Shown piece after piece: positions 46,344 through 57,976 of a stretch of 64,000 nt of DNA; within the stretch, counting starts at the first letter, position 1; every line of letters starts with the position of its first letter. The notes under the pieces are model-generated. The model was not told the DNA's origin and did no database searches. It saw only the letters and a list, made by a program, of their open reading frames with translations. The position numbers and the translations under genes are program-made. The stretch lies in the NCBI GenBank assembly GCA_029706075.1, contig JAINUG010000329.1, forward strand, positions 1-64,000. Reading direction: 5' to 3'. The stretch is from Aldrovandia affinis. Taxonomy: Eukaryota > Chordata > Actinopteri > Notacanthiformes > Halosauridae.

Positions 46344-49101
46344 TTAAAAAGACATAATTGTAGGAGCATGTCTAAGGTCATAAGGTAGTTGGTTCCAGTT
46401 ATGGGTAGCGTAGAAACTAAAGGCTGCCTCAGCATTTTTTGTTTTAACCTTTGGCACAATGAGCTGACCCGATCCTAAAGATCTGAGTGGTCTGTTTGGT
46501 TCATACTGTCTAAGCATTTCCAAGATGTATTTTGGTCCGGAGCCGTTCAGTGCTTTATAAACTATTAGTAACACTTTAAAATCTATTCTATGGCGGACTG
46601 GAAGCCAATGTAGCGATCTAAGGATTGGAGTGATGTGTGCACTTCTTTTAGTCCTTGTAAGAAGCCTGGCAGCAGCATTTTGGATTAGTTGGAGCCGTTT
46701 AATGGACCTTATTGAGAGGCCAGTGAAAAGTGCATTACAATAATCAACCCTACTTGAGATGAAGGCATGAATGAGGGTTTCTAGGTCTTGTTTAGACATA
46801 AAGCCTCTGACTCTTGCTATATTCTTCAGATGATAAAAGGCGGATTTGGTTATCGACTTGATATGATTATCAAAGTTAAGATCTGAGTCGATAAGCACAC
46901 CAAGGTTTCTAGCCTGCGTGGTTGTTCGTAAACCGAGTGAGTCAAGGTGGAAAGCAATTTTTTCTCTCGGTTCTTTGCTCCCGAAAACAATAATTTCGGT
47001 TTTATCTTTGTTTAGCTGGAGAAAGTTTTGACACATCCAGCTGTTTACTTGCTTTAAGCACCGGTATACAGTCAATAGAGTTGTAGTCGTCAGGAGTGAA
47101 CGACAGGTAAATCTGTGTGTCGTCTGCATAGCTGTGGTATGAGGTTTGGTACTTCTGAAAGATTTGACTGAGGGGGAGCATGTATAAATTGAACAGCAGA
47201 GGGCCAAGGACAGAGCCTTGGGGGACCCCAGAGGTCAGAGTAGTCCGTTCTGATTGGTGGCTGTTAATGTTTACAAAGTAGTCTCTATCTTGTAAGTAGG
47301 ATTTGAACCAGTTTAAGGCTGTGCCCGAGAGCCCGATCCAATGGTGTAGCCTGTCTATGAGTATTTGATGACCTATAGTGTCAAAGGCTGCACTGAGATC
47401 CAGCAGAACGAGAACAGAGATCCTACCTGAGTCACTGTTTATACGGATATCATTTACAACTCTAATGAGTGCCGTCTCGGTGCTGTGATGGGATCTAAAA
47501 CCAGACTGAAAAGTGTCAAAAAGGCAGTTTTGGTTTAGAAAGTTGTTGAGTTGATTAGAAACGGCCTTCTCAAGGATCTTGCTGATGAAGGGAAGGTTAG
47601 AAATAGGGCGATAGTTATTTAATTTAGAAGGGTCTAGAGTTTTCTTTTTTAAAAGAGGTTTAATTACTGCGGTTTTTAAAGATGTAGGAAAAAAGCCAGT
47701 CCGGAGTGAACAGTTAGCTATTTGCAGTAATTCTGAAGATAAATAGCTAAAGTTACCTTTTAAAAAGCTGGAAGGTGCAGGGTCTAAAGAGCAAGTAGAT
47801 GGTTTGAGGTGCTGCACTATTTCTTCAAGCGCCTTGTTGTCAATTTCACTGAATTGCGACAAACAAGGAGGACAGTTTTTTGGCAGATGAGAGCATGGTG
47901 CGGCTATGTTGCCGGGTGCAGAGGAGCTAATGGCTGATCGAATGTCGCTAATTTTGATGCTAAAATATGAGGCAAATTCATTGCATTTATTAACAGAGCA
48001 GAGTTCAGGAGGAAGTTGAACTGGAGGGTTTGTCAGTCTGTCGACTGTAGAAAAGAGAGTCTGGGTATGATTAGTATTTCTGTTGATGACACCAGAGAAA
48101 AATAACTGTCTGGCTCTTTTTATTTCCAGATCGTAAGCATGCAGCTTCTGTTTATAAATGTCATAGTGAATTTGCAGCTTAGTTTTTCTCCACCTGCGTT
48201 CAGTTATCCTACATTCTCTTTTCATACTTTTTACTGCTTGGGAATTTCTCCAAGGTGCTCTCTGTTTGCTAGTTACTGATTTGTGTTTTAAGGGTGCGAT
48301 ATCATCCATAATATTCACGATTTTGGAATTGATGTTGTCACAGAGAACATCAACAGAGTCTGATACTATGCTAGGTATTGATGAAAAAGCCGTGACAAAT
48401 AATGCACCTGTATGCTCATTGATAGATCGTTTTTTAACAGAGCGTAGGTTAAACTGGGTATCTGGACAAGTCAGCATATCAAAAAATACACAGTAGTGGT
48501 CTGAGAGTGCCACATTCTTCACATCAATACCTACAATGCTTAAACCTTTTGTGATGACCAAATCCAGTGTATGACCACGACAGTGTGTGGGGCCCATCAC
48601 ATGCTGAGTCAGACCAAAGGAATCAAGTACTGCTAGCAGTTCTTTAGCATAGTTATTAGTGGGGTTGTCAATGTGGATGTTAAAATCACCAGTTATGGCA
48701 AAACAATCATAATCAGTGGAGACTACTGAGATGAGTTCGCTAAAATCATCTATAAATTTGGGAGAGTATCTTGGAGGTCTGTAGATGGTTAAAAATAGTG
48801 TTCGAGGAGAACCTTGTAGCACAATACTGAGGTATTCAAAAGAAGCAAAAACATCAAAGGATACTTGCTTGCATTGAAATATGTCTCTGAAAATGGAAGC
48901 CACTCCTCCATCTTTTCTGTCAACACAAAGAGCGTTCATGTATTTGAAGTACGGGGGAGCTGACTCTATCAGTACTGCTTCACTGCTGCCTTCTTCCAGC
49001 CATGTTTCTGTTAAAAACATAAAATCTAATTTATTGACCGTTATAAAATCATTAATTAAAAAATACTTATTATTTAGGGATCTAACATTTAAAAGAGCCA
49101 A
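46344..49101 (-). pseudogene. LINE A ORF2: endonuclease and reverse transcriptase, one main frameshift
   Basis: The first 699 codons (49101-47002) hold an APE-type endonuclease (start LNVRSLNNKYFLINDFI, TETWLEE, AITGDFNIHIDNP, LDLVITKGL, ALSDHYCVFFD) and then the [74 protein letters not shown] and SYADDTQIYLSFTPDD with the catalytic YADD. A frameshift near 47.1 kb moves the rest to another frame (to 46344): LQLNKDKTEIIVFGSKEPR, ARNLGVLIDSDLNFDNHI, LHWLPVRHRIDFKVLLIV. A second shift near 46.35 kb truncates the C-terminus. The endonuclease would nick target DNA and prime reverse transcription. Few lesions suggest a fairly young copy. Assignment to L2 versus a near relative is by RT text only. 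Confidence 0.92.
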
Positions 49102-50722
49102 CTTAATAATACAGTTGGATGTGGGAATTGAGAAGTTGGGACTAAACGTGGGATGGCTGAAAGGTTAGCTAACTTCCTACCATGTCTGAGATAAGATCTT
49201 CTGGTTCTATTGCTTGAAATTACAGGGATTATGGAAGTCTCACAGGGTCCCAGTGTGCTATCATAATAGTTACAGTATGTGTAGTTCCACTGGGTAGACC
49301 GGGACCCGATCTGTCTCACTTAGGGCATGGGGGGAGCACTGCCTGAGATGAGGATCGAAGGGCCCTGGAGGAGGGGAGAGGTGGAGCGGGTGCGCGTGCT
49401 TTTTTGCGCTGGCTAGGGTGGCTGAGTGGAAGGATAGGGGAAGGTGAACGGGGTAGACATGACGTTTTGGGTAGGGGATTTTTAAGCTGGGAATAGGGGG
49501 TGGGGTGGGGTTTAAGGCGTCTGGGGGACGGGGTGGGGGTTAGGGCATCTGGGGGTTGTTTGGGGAGAGAGAGGGGTGGACGGGGTGTGGAGGCGGCGTG
49601 CACTGGGGGTAAATTTGGTGACGGGGAGAGGTGCGGAGTCACTGCGGGGGTTTGAGGGAAGTTCTGCTTCATCCCTGATAGGATGGCTTGCTGTTTGAAC
49701 AATGGGCTGGCTGCACAGGTAAGTCCAGCGAGCACACGTTCCTCAAGTCTATTGGAGAAAGGAATATTATCAGCAGGAGGAGAGGTAAAAGAAGAGAGGA
49801 ATATAGAAGGAGCGTCAGGGGAGGTGGGAGGGAGTACAGGAGAAGATGAATTGAGGGAGGAGGTGAGGCAGGGGGGGGAAGGAGAGGTGTGCGGTGTGGG
49901 ATTAGGAGAGGAAGAGGGGGGAATTGATGAAGGGGGAGGAGGGAGGTGAGAAGAGATGGAAGAGATTTTGGGAGCGGGAGAAGAGCAGATGAGGGAGGAG
50001 GTGAGGCAAGGAGGGGGGGCGGTGGGAGGTGGGCGATTAGGAGAAGAAGAGGGGGGAGTGATGAAGGGTGGGAGGGGGAGGAAGGGAGGTGAGAGAAGGC
50101 GATGTCCTTTGGCACGGAGTGGTCCTCAAGGTGAGTGCTGGAATCAGCAGGTGTCATCAGTGCATTATTTCTGTGTTCATGATAATATGACTGAGGCATA
50201 ATTGGTATCTGGCGTAGATGGTGCAGGATGTGATCAGCGAAGGTTTGAGCACCGTCTCTATTTAAAATAAATCCAGTGTGGTTAAATAGTTTTGTTTGTT
50301 TCCAAAACAAGTCAAAATTGTTAATGAATGGAATGTTCTTTTTGATGCAATTTGTTTGCAACCATGTGTTGAAAGACAGTGTGCGGGAGAAAAGTTCACA
50401 TTTTCCATTTGGAAATGGTCCGCTGATGATAAATTGTGTTTTTAGCGTGCACAGGGTCTTAAAAAGTGCCTTACAGTCCTTCATTAATTTCACTGATTGG
50501 TGTTTGGGAAAATCATTCATGCCAGCATGTAACACAATACGATGAATTCCTTGGTGATTAGAGAGGAATGTCGGGAGAAGTTCATCTATGTCAGAAATTG
50601 TTGCATCCGGTATACAGCGGGTTGTAGTATGGAAAACCGGTCCGTCGTGTAGGCTTCTGGTTGGTTGGGAGGGATTCGCAATGCAGCTTGGGGGTTGCAG
50701 TGTTTGTTTTCCAGGGCCTAGT

Positions 50723-50842
50723 TGTATTGATTTACACACCGACTCGAGTTCTCCATTCAACAATAACTTCCCTTTATTGCACGTCACATCCTATACATAG
50801 AGTGTGGCTAATTGGAGCCCCCTATAGGCTATCATCGGTACA
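50723..50842 (-). repeat. Gypsy 3' LTR (left copy)
   Basis: 120 bp; differs from the right copy by C versus G in CACGT(C/G)ACATCC and T versus C in CCCTA(T/C)AGGC. Read on the minus strand it begins TGTACCGATGATAGCC. Confidence 0.95.
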
Positions 50843-51115
50843 TCTCCCTTTTTCTAAACAAGAACAATGTGGCTCTGGTAGAATAAACTTCTAACAAAAT
50901 AAAAATACAATAAAATAAAGTATGTGCCTGTAGGCCTACTATTTAGAGTTCTTACAGATAATCACTTTACCACTGTATGGACTTAACATTAACTAGTCAT
51001 ACAAATAAACATTTTCATATTAAACCATGCTCTGAACGATTATTTCACATCTGTTTACATCTGCTCCTTCTCTCCGGTCAAACACTTATTTTAAGTCCTA
51101 GCACTGACCTGTATA

Positions 51116-52239
51116 TTAACACTCCTCTACAAGTCTTTTAGGTTTGACAATGGATCTCCTAGGCCTTTCAACTCGCTCTACCCCAGAGGATGGTGAGTCC
51201 ACTGGAGAGCTTTCTGTATCTGTCAGATCATTCCCTTGTTCGCCTTGCTCACCTAACTGCTCACACTGCACCTCTACAGCATCACCGTTCTCTGGATCGT
51301 GAGATTCCGTGCGTGGAATTTTCAGCAGGTGCCTTCGATTTCTGCAGATCCTGCTGCCATGCTCGGTGAGCACCTCGTAGGATCTTGGGGTGGTCTCTTT
51401 GAGAACCTGTGCAACCGGTCCCCATCTTCCTTCACCTCTGACTCTCACCAGGTCGTCTCGTTCCAGTGGGCATAGGGGCTGTGCACTTTTGTCGTATGCA
51501 CATTTGGACCGGTTTTCTCTCGGTGGGCCACGTTGGCCTGCACTCGGAAGCAGGTTTTCTGCTGACGGTAGCTTCGTCTTGAGCTTCCTGTTCATCAGCA
51601 ACTCTGCTGGTGAACGGCCGCATTCCAACGGCGATGCTCTGTAGTTCAGGACTGCGAGATATGGATCCTCGCCCGCCTCCGCTGCTTTCCTTAGCAACCA
51701 TTTGATGATTTGCACCCCTTTTTCCGCCAGTCCATTCGACTGTGGGTACAGCGGACTTGAGGTTACATGCTCGAAACCATATTGTTCAGCAAAGTCTGCA
51801 AATTCCTGACAGCTAAACTGCGGTCCGTTGTCGCTTACTAAGGTGACGGGAATGCCGTGCCTTGCGAAGATGGCCTTAGTGCGAGTGATCACTTGCTTTG
51901 CTGTAGTAACAGACAACAACGCGTATTCTGGGTAGTTTGAATGGTAGTCAACTATGATTAAATAGTATTTTCCTTTTAGCTGGAATAAGTCTGCACCAAC
52001 TTTCCTCCATGGCTCGTCTGGTTTGCTATGGGGCAGAAGCGGCTCCTTGGGCTGCCTATATCTATGCTGTTGGCATGTTTCACAGCGCTGCACTAGAGTC
52101 TCAATATCCCTGTTCATGTATGGCCAGAACAATACCTCTCTAGCACGCCTCTTGCATTTCTCGATTCCCAAATGGCCTTCGTGTGCTAACTTGGCCATCT
52201 GTGGTCTCATGGAGCTAGGAACAACTATCTTGTTCCCTT
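51116..52239 (-). pseudogene. Gypsy pol, integrase part (split from RT by the piggyBac element)
   Basis: 364 codons from the internal ATG at 52210, open upstream to the TTAA junction at 52240. It has the zinc-binding HEGH…CETC region (LAHEGHLGIEKCKRRARE, VQRCETCQQHRYRQ), then the DDE core: first D in GADLFQLKGKYYLIIVDYH, second D in VSDNGPQFSC, and E in the SNGLAEKGVQ block. The C-terminal part has a basic/acidic tail ending RPRRSIVKPKRLVEEC. Integrase inserts the cDNA into the host genome. No chromodomain is present, unlike the gypsy at 62.7 kb. This half is free of stops and looks intact apart from its separation from the rest of pol. Confidence 0.95.
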
Positions 52240-52243
52240 TAAC

Positions 52244-54058
52244 CCTCTGAGGTCCGTGCTAAGCTTAGAGGAGGTTTTTGATTTTGGCATGGTCTGATAT
52301 TTATCTCAATTTCATCAACTTAACACACACTTACTCCAAAGTGTTTGATATTTTTATTTGAAGGACAATCACAGCTACATTTATATGCCATCAATAGTGT
52401 GGTCAGTATCATATGCAGCTTGTAAATAGATCTACAAACACACAAGTTATAAAGAGTAAATTTTTCTGCCGTCACAAAAGTTGTGAAAGCACACACTAAA
52501 CTATAGTGACGAATTGTTTTGCCAATATGCGTTTGTTCATCAAGGTCTTGTTTATGTAAGGGTGTGAAAATAGTTTAGCACATCTGAGATCTAAATAGCT
52601 AAAAACCTGTTTTTATCAGAACTGGTCACATTTATTTCAGGCTGTGGGAGGGCTATATGCTAATTTCAAGAATATTCATGATCCACACCTGAGGCTTGTC
52701 CACACCTGTAAAATCTGTCAGATGGGCCATCTCTCTCTCAAAGGCCGCCAGACAAAGAGAAAAGCCATCAGAGTAAGCAATAGTCAGTGAGCCATGCAGA
52801 AAGTTTTTTTCATTTGGGAAGATTCATTGAAAACAAACTATATACAAAACATTCCAAATTAAAACATGGTGAGACAATTTGTTCTTTCACAGTCTTTGGT
52901 GCCACTTCTCAAAACAGTTTCTGGTCAACTGTAGACACAAGGGAACGTCACAAACCGCTGTTTCCCCGACATCTTGCAGAGTACACATTTATTGCAACCA
53001 ACAGAAGCCAATTTGCCAACATCCAGAGTGTTTGGCAGTGGACACAGGCACATGATCAAAAGTAGCCCGTTTTCTGGGTTTAAGATATTTATCGTTAAAC
53101 GTCTGTCGGAAAACGAAAGCAAAATCCGTGTCTGCGAAGACACGGAAAGACAAACAAAACAAAACCAACGAACAGGAACAAACAAATCAAAGTAAACAGG
53201 TAAATCCACGTATCCAAAAACGTGGTATAAACTAAACGCTGGGAATCTAAACAACAACAAGCACACGAACAAACAAGTTCTCGAGAGGCAAGAAACATTA
53301 ATCACAATAGGTATTATCAAGCTAAGCTAGATAATGTCCAAGCGCCGAAACAGAATGCCAGCTGGTTAAATATCCTCCCGTTAATTATTCGCAGCAGTCG
53401 AATACTTTTCACAGTATTTGAAAATATGGTAAATAAAATAAATATCAGCATACACCGTCTGTTGCTGGCAGCTCGCAACCGTAAACACAGACAAGATCCG
53501 ATATAATGTCGGGACATTGTTTACGCTGCAATTTAACACACGGAATTCATATATTGAATATATATACGAGTATTTGATAACATGGCAGATCAAATATAGT
53601 TACTTACTCTTCGTCAGTTATTGTCTTCGTCGCTTTCCATCGATGCTCTCAAACACTGCAGCGCAGAAAATCTTTCCATCTTGAATAAAATTGTATGTCT
53701 GTATAAAATCTTGCTTCAAATTGTCGGGACAGTTTGTGTTTGTTTACGCCGGCGTTTTCACACATGGCCCCACGCCCCTCCCCACACCTCCCGAAACTCG
53801 CACCTAGTTACCATGTCAATAGAAGGGGACGGTACTAAAAGGTAAAAAACAGAGTAAAAAACAAGGTTTACTTTTGGTCTAATTAACCTAATTTAAAAAT
53901 CCCATTTGATTTGCCAGTGCTCAAATCGGAAAGTCGCGATTCTAAGGTTTCTGTCAATGTTTTTGTCGCGTGTGTATGATAAAATATCGCGAAGTTAGAA
54001 ATAGTAATATACTTTTATTGCTGCTGGGAGCGGCGCCGCTCCCGTCGACCTCAGGGGG
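52244..54058. mobile_element. piggyBac-type element at a TTAA site inside gypsy pol
   Basis: TTAA at 52240-52243 and again at 54059-54062. The ends are CCCTCTGAGGTCCG and, complemented, CCCCCTGAGGTCGA, a 12-14 bp imperfect inverted repeat of the CCCxxTGAGG kind. TTAA duplication and CCC-type ends identify piggyBac. At 1815 bp it lacks most of a transposase, keeping only a decayed C-terminal zinc finger near 52.87-53.06 kb. Removing it with one TTAA leaves the pol reading frame continuous across the junction, so it landed after the gypsy insertion and without loss of sequence. Confidence 0.9.
52870..53060 (-). pseudogene. Remnant of piggyBac transposase C-terminal zinc finger
   Basis: On the minus strand 53010-52940 reads CNKCVLCKMSGKQRFVTFPC, and in the next frame, about 52925-52890, NCFEKWHQRL. 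Together they follow the cysteine-rich finger at the C-terminus of piggyBac transposases (C-x2-C … C … NCF-x-x-WH). A stop and a frameshift separate the two parts. No DDD catalytic domain is found, so this is a relic. Confidence 0.6.
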
Positions 54059-54062
54059 TTAA

Positions 54063-56523
54063 GGAGTACTCCATCAACCACAGACAGTTCGTCCCTAAAA
54101 TGCCGATACGGACTCGGCAACTTCTCGGCAACTTCTTCTGGTGAGTGAATGCTCGTTATGACTTCCTGCAGCTCTCTGTCACTTGCTGTTGCCTCTGCAA
54201 ACTGAGTCCACTTCGCCTCTGACACAGGCAGCCGGGCTTTAACACAGTCTACATGGACCTGAACATCATGTTCCGTGCTGCTATGACACGTGTCACGCAA
54301 ACTCGCTCTGCTGAGAGCATCTGCAACTATCAAGTGTTTGCCTGGTGTGAACTCGAATGTCAGGTGATATCTCTGTAGCCGTAGCATGAGACGCTGAATG
54401 CGCGGTGGGGCATCTCCAAGTGGCTTTCTCGAGATAGCAATCAGCGGCTTGTGATCGGTCTCAAGTATTACTTCTCTGCCGTAGACATATTCATGGAACT
54501 TTTCGCATCCGAAAACCGCACCCAGTGTCTCTTTCTCAATTTGCGCATAATTCTGCTCTGCAGATGACATTGATCGGGATGCGTAGGCAACGGGATACCA
54601 TTCCCCGCCATGTTGCTGGAGCAGCACCGCTCCCAGACCATCTTTGGATGCATCGGTTGAGACTTTGACCGGTTTGTCTGTGTCATAGTATTTTAATACC
54701 GGCTCTTTGATGAGACTGCTCTTTAACACCTCCCATTCAGTTGCGTGTTCGTGCTCCCACTGCCACTCATTTTGTTTCTCCAGCAGACTTCGGAGTGCTT
54801 TTGTGTTTGCCGAAAGATTTGGGATGAACTTCCCCATGTAGTTGACTAGTCCTAATGCTCTTTGCAGTTCTGTTTTGTCTCTGGGCGCTGGCATTTCCAC
54901 TATTGCTCTTATCTTTTCTGGATCAGGCTGTATTCCTTCAGCGGACAACTTGTCACCAAGGTATGTGACCTCTGTCATTCCGAATTCACATTTCTTCTTG
55001 TTTAGTTTCAGCCCTGACTTGCGTGCCTGTGCTAACACCTGACGCAGTCTTTCGTCGTGCTCTGTTTTTGTTTTCCCCCAAACCACTATGTCATCGAGGA
55101 ACACTCCCACGCCCTCCATGCCGTCAAACAGCTGCTGCACTGTTTTGTGGAACACCTCCGGGGCTGAGCAGATCCCGAATGGTAAGCGAAGAAAACAGTG
55201 CCTGCCAAAAGGTGTGTTGAAGGTACACAGGTTGGCGCTGTCCTCGTCCAGAACGATTTGGTAGAACCCTGACGATGCGTCTAGTTTAGAGAAGAAGCGT
55301 GCACCGGCCATAGCATTAGTGATGTCCGAGTTCGTCGGTAGTTTGTAGTGTTCCCTTTTGATCCACTTGTTCAGGTCTTTGGGGTCTATACAGAGCCTCA
55401 GATCTCCATTTTTTTTCTCCACTATCACCAGAGAATTAACCCACTCTGTTGGCTCCTCTACTTTCCTCACTATGCCTTTCCCTATGAGGGACTGTAGTTC
55501 TGATTTCAGCCTAGCTTTAAGGGCTACCGGCACCTTCCTAGCTGGGTGGATGACTGGCTCTGCATTGTCTTTTAACTGGATTTTTGCTGACCTGGTAGGC
55601 GACCAATGCCTTCGAATACGTCCCTGTATTATCTCCCCCCTGTCAGCTACTGTTGTCTCGTGCTGATTATCAGCTGCATCTCTAGATGTCACCACAGATC
55701 TGTCTATTACATGAACCCTTTTGATAAGCCCCAGTTTCTCACAGGATTTCAGACCTAGTATTGACTGTCTGTCACCCTCAACCAGTACAAACATTGCATT
55801 AACTGAACATCCTTCTCTAGACAGTGTGACTCTACATACCCCTTTTGTGGGAATTGGTTCATCATTGTACGTTCTCAGGTTGACTCTTTTCACATGCACC
55901 TTTGGCTTTTTGTACAACCTATGGTAGTCTTTCATTGTCAATATGTTCACCTGTGCCCCCGTGTCTAATTTCAGGGGAATTGTCGCTCCGTTGACTCCCA
56001 AGTCAGCTATCCACTCATCCGTGGTGCTGCTCTCACTGTCTTCCACAGCTCCCACGAAGAACGCTTCGCCGTCCTCCTCGCTGTCAGTGGTGTCGCCGCC
56101 TTGCACCACCTGCACTGTTTTCTTTGAGAAGCAACACCGTGCGTAGTGATTTTTCCTCCCGCATTTGTTACAGTCTCTACCGTAGGCTGGGCAGCTCCTC
56201 GGCGCATGTTTGCCGCCGCATTTGTCACAGTTACTTTTGTCGGGCATGTGGGCCTTTGCTTTGCTATTCATTCTGCTAGCTCCTTTCACACGCCTCTGCA
56301 CCGCATCCACTGCTGCGGACCCGCTGTCAGTGTCAAAGGATTTAAGCTGCATCTTCGCGCTCTCTGACGCCTGGCAAATCCGAATAGCTTTGTCTAGACT
56401 GAGGTCCGGTTCTTTGAGCAGTTGCATTCTCACTTTCTTGTCCAAAACACCAATGACTATCTGGTCCCTTATCAACGAGTCACACAGTGTGCCGAAGTTG
56501 CACGACTGGCTTTTCAACCGCAA
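54063..56523 (-). pseudogene. Gypsy gag C-terminus, protease, reverse transcriptase and RNase H
   Basis: An open frame from 56523 into the piggyBac end (to 53995) contains, in order: gag C-terminus with two zinc knuckles (CDKCGGKHAPRSC and CNKCGRKNHYARCC), a retropepsin site (LKLDTGAQVNILTM, catalytic DTG), the RT core with KLDASSGFYQIVLDEDSANL and VFLDDIVVWGKT (FLDD in place of YxDD, common in Ty3/gypsy), and RNase H with VSTDASKDGLGAVLLQQ and ILETDHKPLIAISRK. All catalytic acids are present and no stop interrupts it before the TTAA site at 54059. The last codons past 54062 belong to the piggyBac element. The gene is cut there and its N-terminal gag lies one frame away, so it is not functional as it stands. 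Confidence 0.95.
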
Positions 56524-56846
56524 GTCCGTGACAAACTGTTCAATGGATTCTGACTCTGCTTGTACCGTTCAAAAATCTCGTTTTTTCTTGGCGTGCAATA
56601 TTCCTCAAACTTTTCAATCACTTTCGCATACCTGTCGCTGTCGCCCTCCGGGAACTCAAACGTGTTGAAAACGTCCACTGCAGCCCGGCCCGCCACTGTG
56701 AGGAGTAACGCTATCCTTCGGCGCTCCTCTCTCTCGTCCAATCCTATCGCCAACACATAAAGTTCAAAACTCTGTTTAAAGGCTTTCCAGTTCTCTTGGA
56801 CATTTCCACTTAACTTTAACTCGTCTGGTGGTCGAATGTTGTTCAT
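56514..56846 (-). pseudogene. Gypsy gag N-terminal part, frameshifted from pol
   Basis: Begins MNNIRPPDELKLSGNVQENW at 56846 and includes FKQSFELYVLAIGLDEREER and AGRAAVDVFNTFEFPEGD, the capsid-like start of a Mag/K02A2.6-type gypsy gag. The frame departs near 56565 within a KNEIFERYKQ stretch, and the continuing gag text (QFVTDLRLKSQSCNFG) is in the pol frame. One small indel accounts for this. The break lies inside gag, well before the zinc knuckles, so it looks like a mutation and not a programmed frameshift. Confidence 0.88.
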
Positions 56847-56889
56847 CTTACTCCTTTTTTTGAGCTAAAACCAACCACTCCTGGTACCA

Positions 56890-57009
56890 TGTATTGATTT
56901 ACACACCGACTCGAGTTCTCCATTCAACAATAACTTCCCTTTATTGCACGTGACATCCTATACATAGAGTGTGGCTAATTGGAGCCCCCTACAGGCTATC
57001 ATCGGTACA
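56890..57009 (-). repeat. Gypsy 5' LTR (right copy)
   Basis: 120 bp, partner of 50723-50842. Because the element is on the minus strand this is the 5' LTR; the putative primer-binding site lies directly beside it at 56871-56889. Confidence 0.95.
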
Positions 57010-57700
57010 CTAGTGGCGTCGCAAGGCTTGGGTGCGCCTTCACAAGCATTCATATCGCTTTCAGCACAGTTGTGCAGTGGCAAAAATGTATTACTTAATG
57101 AAATGGATGGAATGCATGGAATGTATGGGTGAGAGCGAGCGGCGAGAGGTTTAGCAGTTTGTTTGGCATTAGCATTGACGGCTAACTGGGTAGCTGGGAG
57201 ACCCAACGACAGCCACAGACTCTGGAGCTCTACGTTACCATTCCGGACCGGCTTCCAGTACGACTCCGGACATCGGTTTACAATTCCCCTTGCCCATGCT
57301 CGGGAAGTCATCATGACTGTCTACTCTAGACAGTAAGTGGCCTTGGCTAGCTTGTTATCTCTCATCAGGTTTGGCAGGCTTCGGCTGAGATGTAGCCTAG
57401 CATTGGCATCATGTTGGTTCTTACCAGAATGTTCAGTTTGTCCATTCAGTATGTGTCCGCCGAGTCCGCTGAATCCAGGTGGATGAAATGGAAGTTTTGA
57501 GAGAAGGCAGGACTCGAGCTGAAGTATTTTCTCTTGTAGTGAAAAACATTTCTGACAAGAGGAGGGATCAGTAAAAGTTGCTACCTTGTTAGCTGCTAAG
57601 CTGAGCATGGCAGGCTAGCTGGCTGGTTAAAAGTGTCACCGCACGCAAAATTTGCCGTATTAAATCCGATCCACAACTAAGCTAAACATAAAACAACAAC

Positions 57701-57976
57701 TCGGATAAAACACACAGATAAAACTGTGAAAGGAGGTAGAAAATGGATATAGACTAAATAAAAAAGCTGCGGAAAGCTGCTTTGCACTTGTCGACAGACC
57801 CATCAGGCTTTGTAGCTAAACTTGCCATTCAAAATACCTTTTTCTTTATCCACTGCTGCTTGCTATCGCCATCCGACTTAACGTTAATGCTAGCTGATTC
57901 CTAAACTACGGGTCGGGCAAATGGTCATCATAACAGAACGTGCGTTAATCCGTCAAAAAAAGTGTGGCGTTAAAAT
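57701..57976. other. LINE A 5' UTR / hAT right-arm boundary zone
   Basis: The change from LINE A leader to hAT right arm lies somewhere here; the hAT family text is clear from about 57940 (GTGCGTTAATCCGTC). No gene is seen. Confidence 0.45.

Larger units (their letters stand above)
50723..57009 (-). mobile_element. Full-length Ty3/gypsy retrotransposon with 120-bp LTRs
   Basis: Two 120-bp direct repeats (50723-50842 and 56890-57009) start TGTATTGATTTACACACCGA and end TCATCGGTACA; they differ at only 2 positions. CTAGT flanks the element on both sides (50718-50722 and 57010-57014). Coding runs on the minus strand as gag, protease, RT, RNase H and integrase. The first bases inside the 5' LTR, TGGTACCAGGAGTGGTTGG (56889-56871 on the minus strand), fit a primer-binding site, and AGAAAAAGGGAGA before the 3' LTR is the polypurine tract. 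An 1815-bp piggyBac-type insertion interrupts pol; without it the element is about 4.5 kb. The short LTR and single gag-pol region suggest a Mag-like clade. Confidence 0.95.
49130..57608 (-). pseudogene. LINE A ORF1: coiled coil plus SGNH esterase-like domain, split by gypsy
   Basis: The N-terminal part lies right of the gypsy insertion (57608-57015): SSCQKCFSLQEKILQLES, a C-x2-C plus coiled coil typical of L2/CR1-type ORF1. The C-terminal part lies left of it (50717-49669): HRIVLHAGMNDFPKHQS, a TQFIISGPFPNGK block and ILNRDGAQTFADHI, the later blocks of an SGNH hydrolase (esterase) fold seen in such ORF1 proteins. It ends in a long proline/leucine/serine-rich region at about 50.15-49.32 kb, low-complexity and probably drifting. 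ORF1 proteins bind element RNA; the esterase role is unclear. The gypsy insertion falls inside this ORF, at CTAGT, and destroys it. The right-hand part also has a stop between 57.36 and 57.30 kb. Confidence 0.8.
46016..57700 (-). mobile_element. LINE A: L2-like, two ORFs, split by a gypsy element
   Basis: Minus-strand LINE whose 3' end, (TTGA)n read as TCAATCAATCAATCAAG on the plus strand, lies at 46022-46040 next to GTTTATTTATATAGCAC. ORF2 (endonuclease-RT) is at 46.34-49.10 kb and ORF1 at 49.13-57.61 kb, interrupted at 50723-57009 by gypsy. The element minus insertions is about 5 kb, near full length. The 5' boundary is somewhere between 57.6 and 57.9 kb and I cannot fix it. Confidence 0.85.

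Noticed and set aside
49669..50201. Plus-strand Glu/Gly-rich frames opposite LINE A ORF1
   Set aside because: They mirror the proline/leucine-rich low-complexity region on the other strand.
56514..56600. Programmed frameshift between gag and pol of the gypsy element
   Set aside because: The frame change falls in the middle of gag, before the zinc knuckles, with no slippery site at a gag-pol boundary; a simple indel is more likely.
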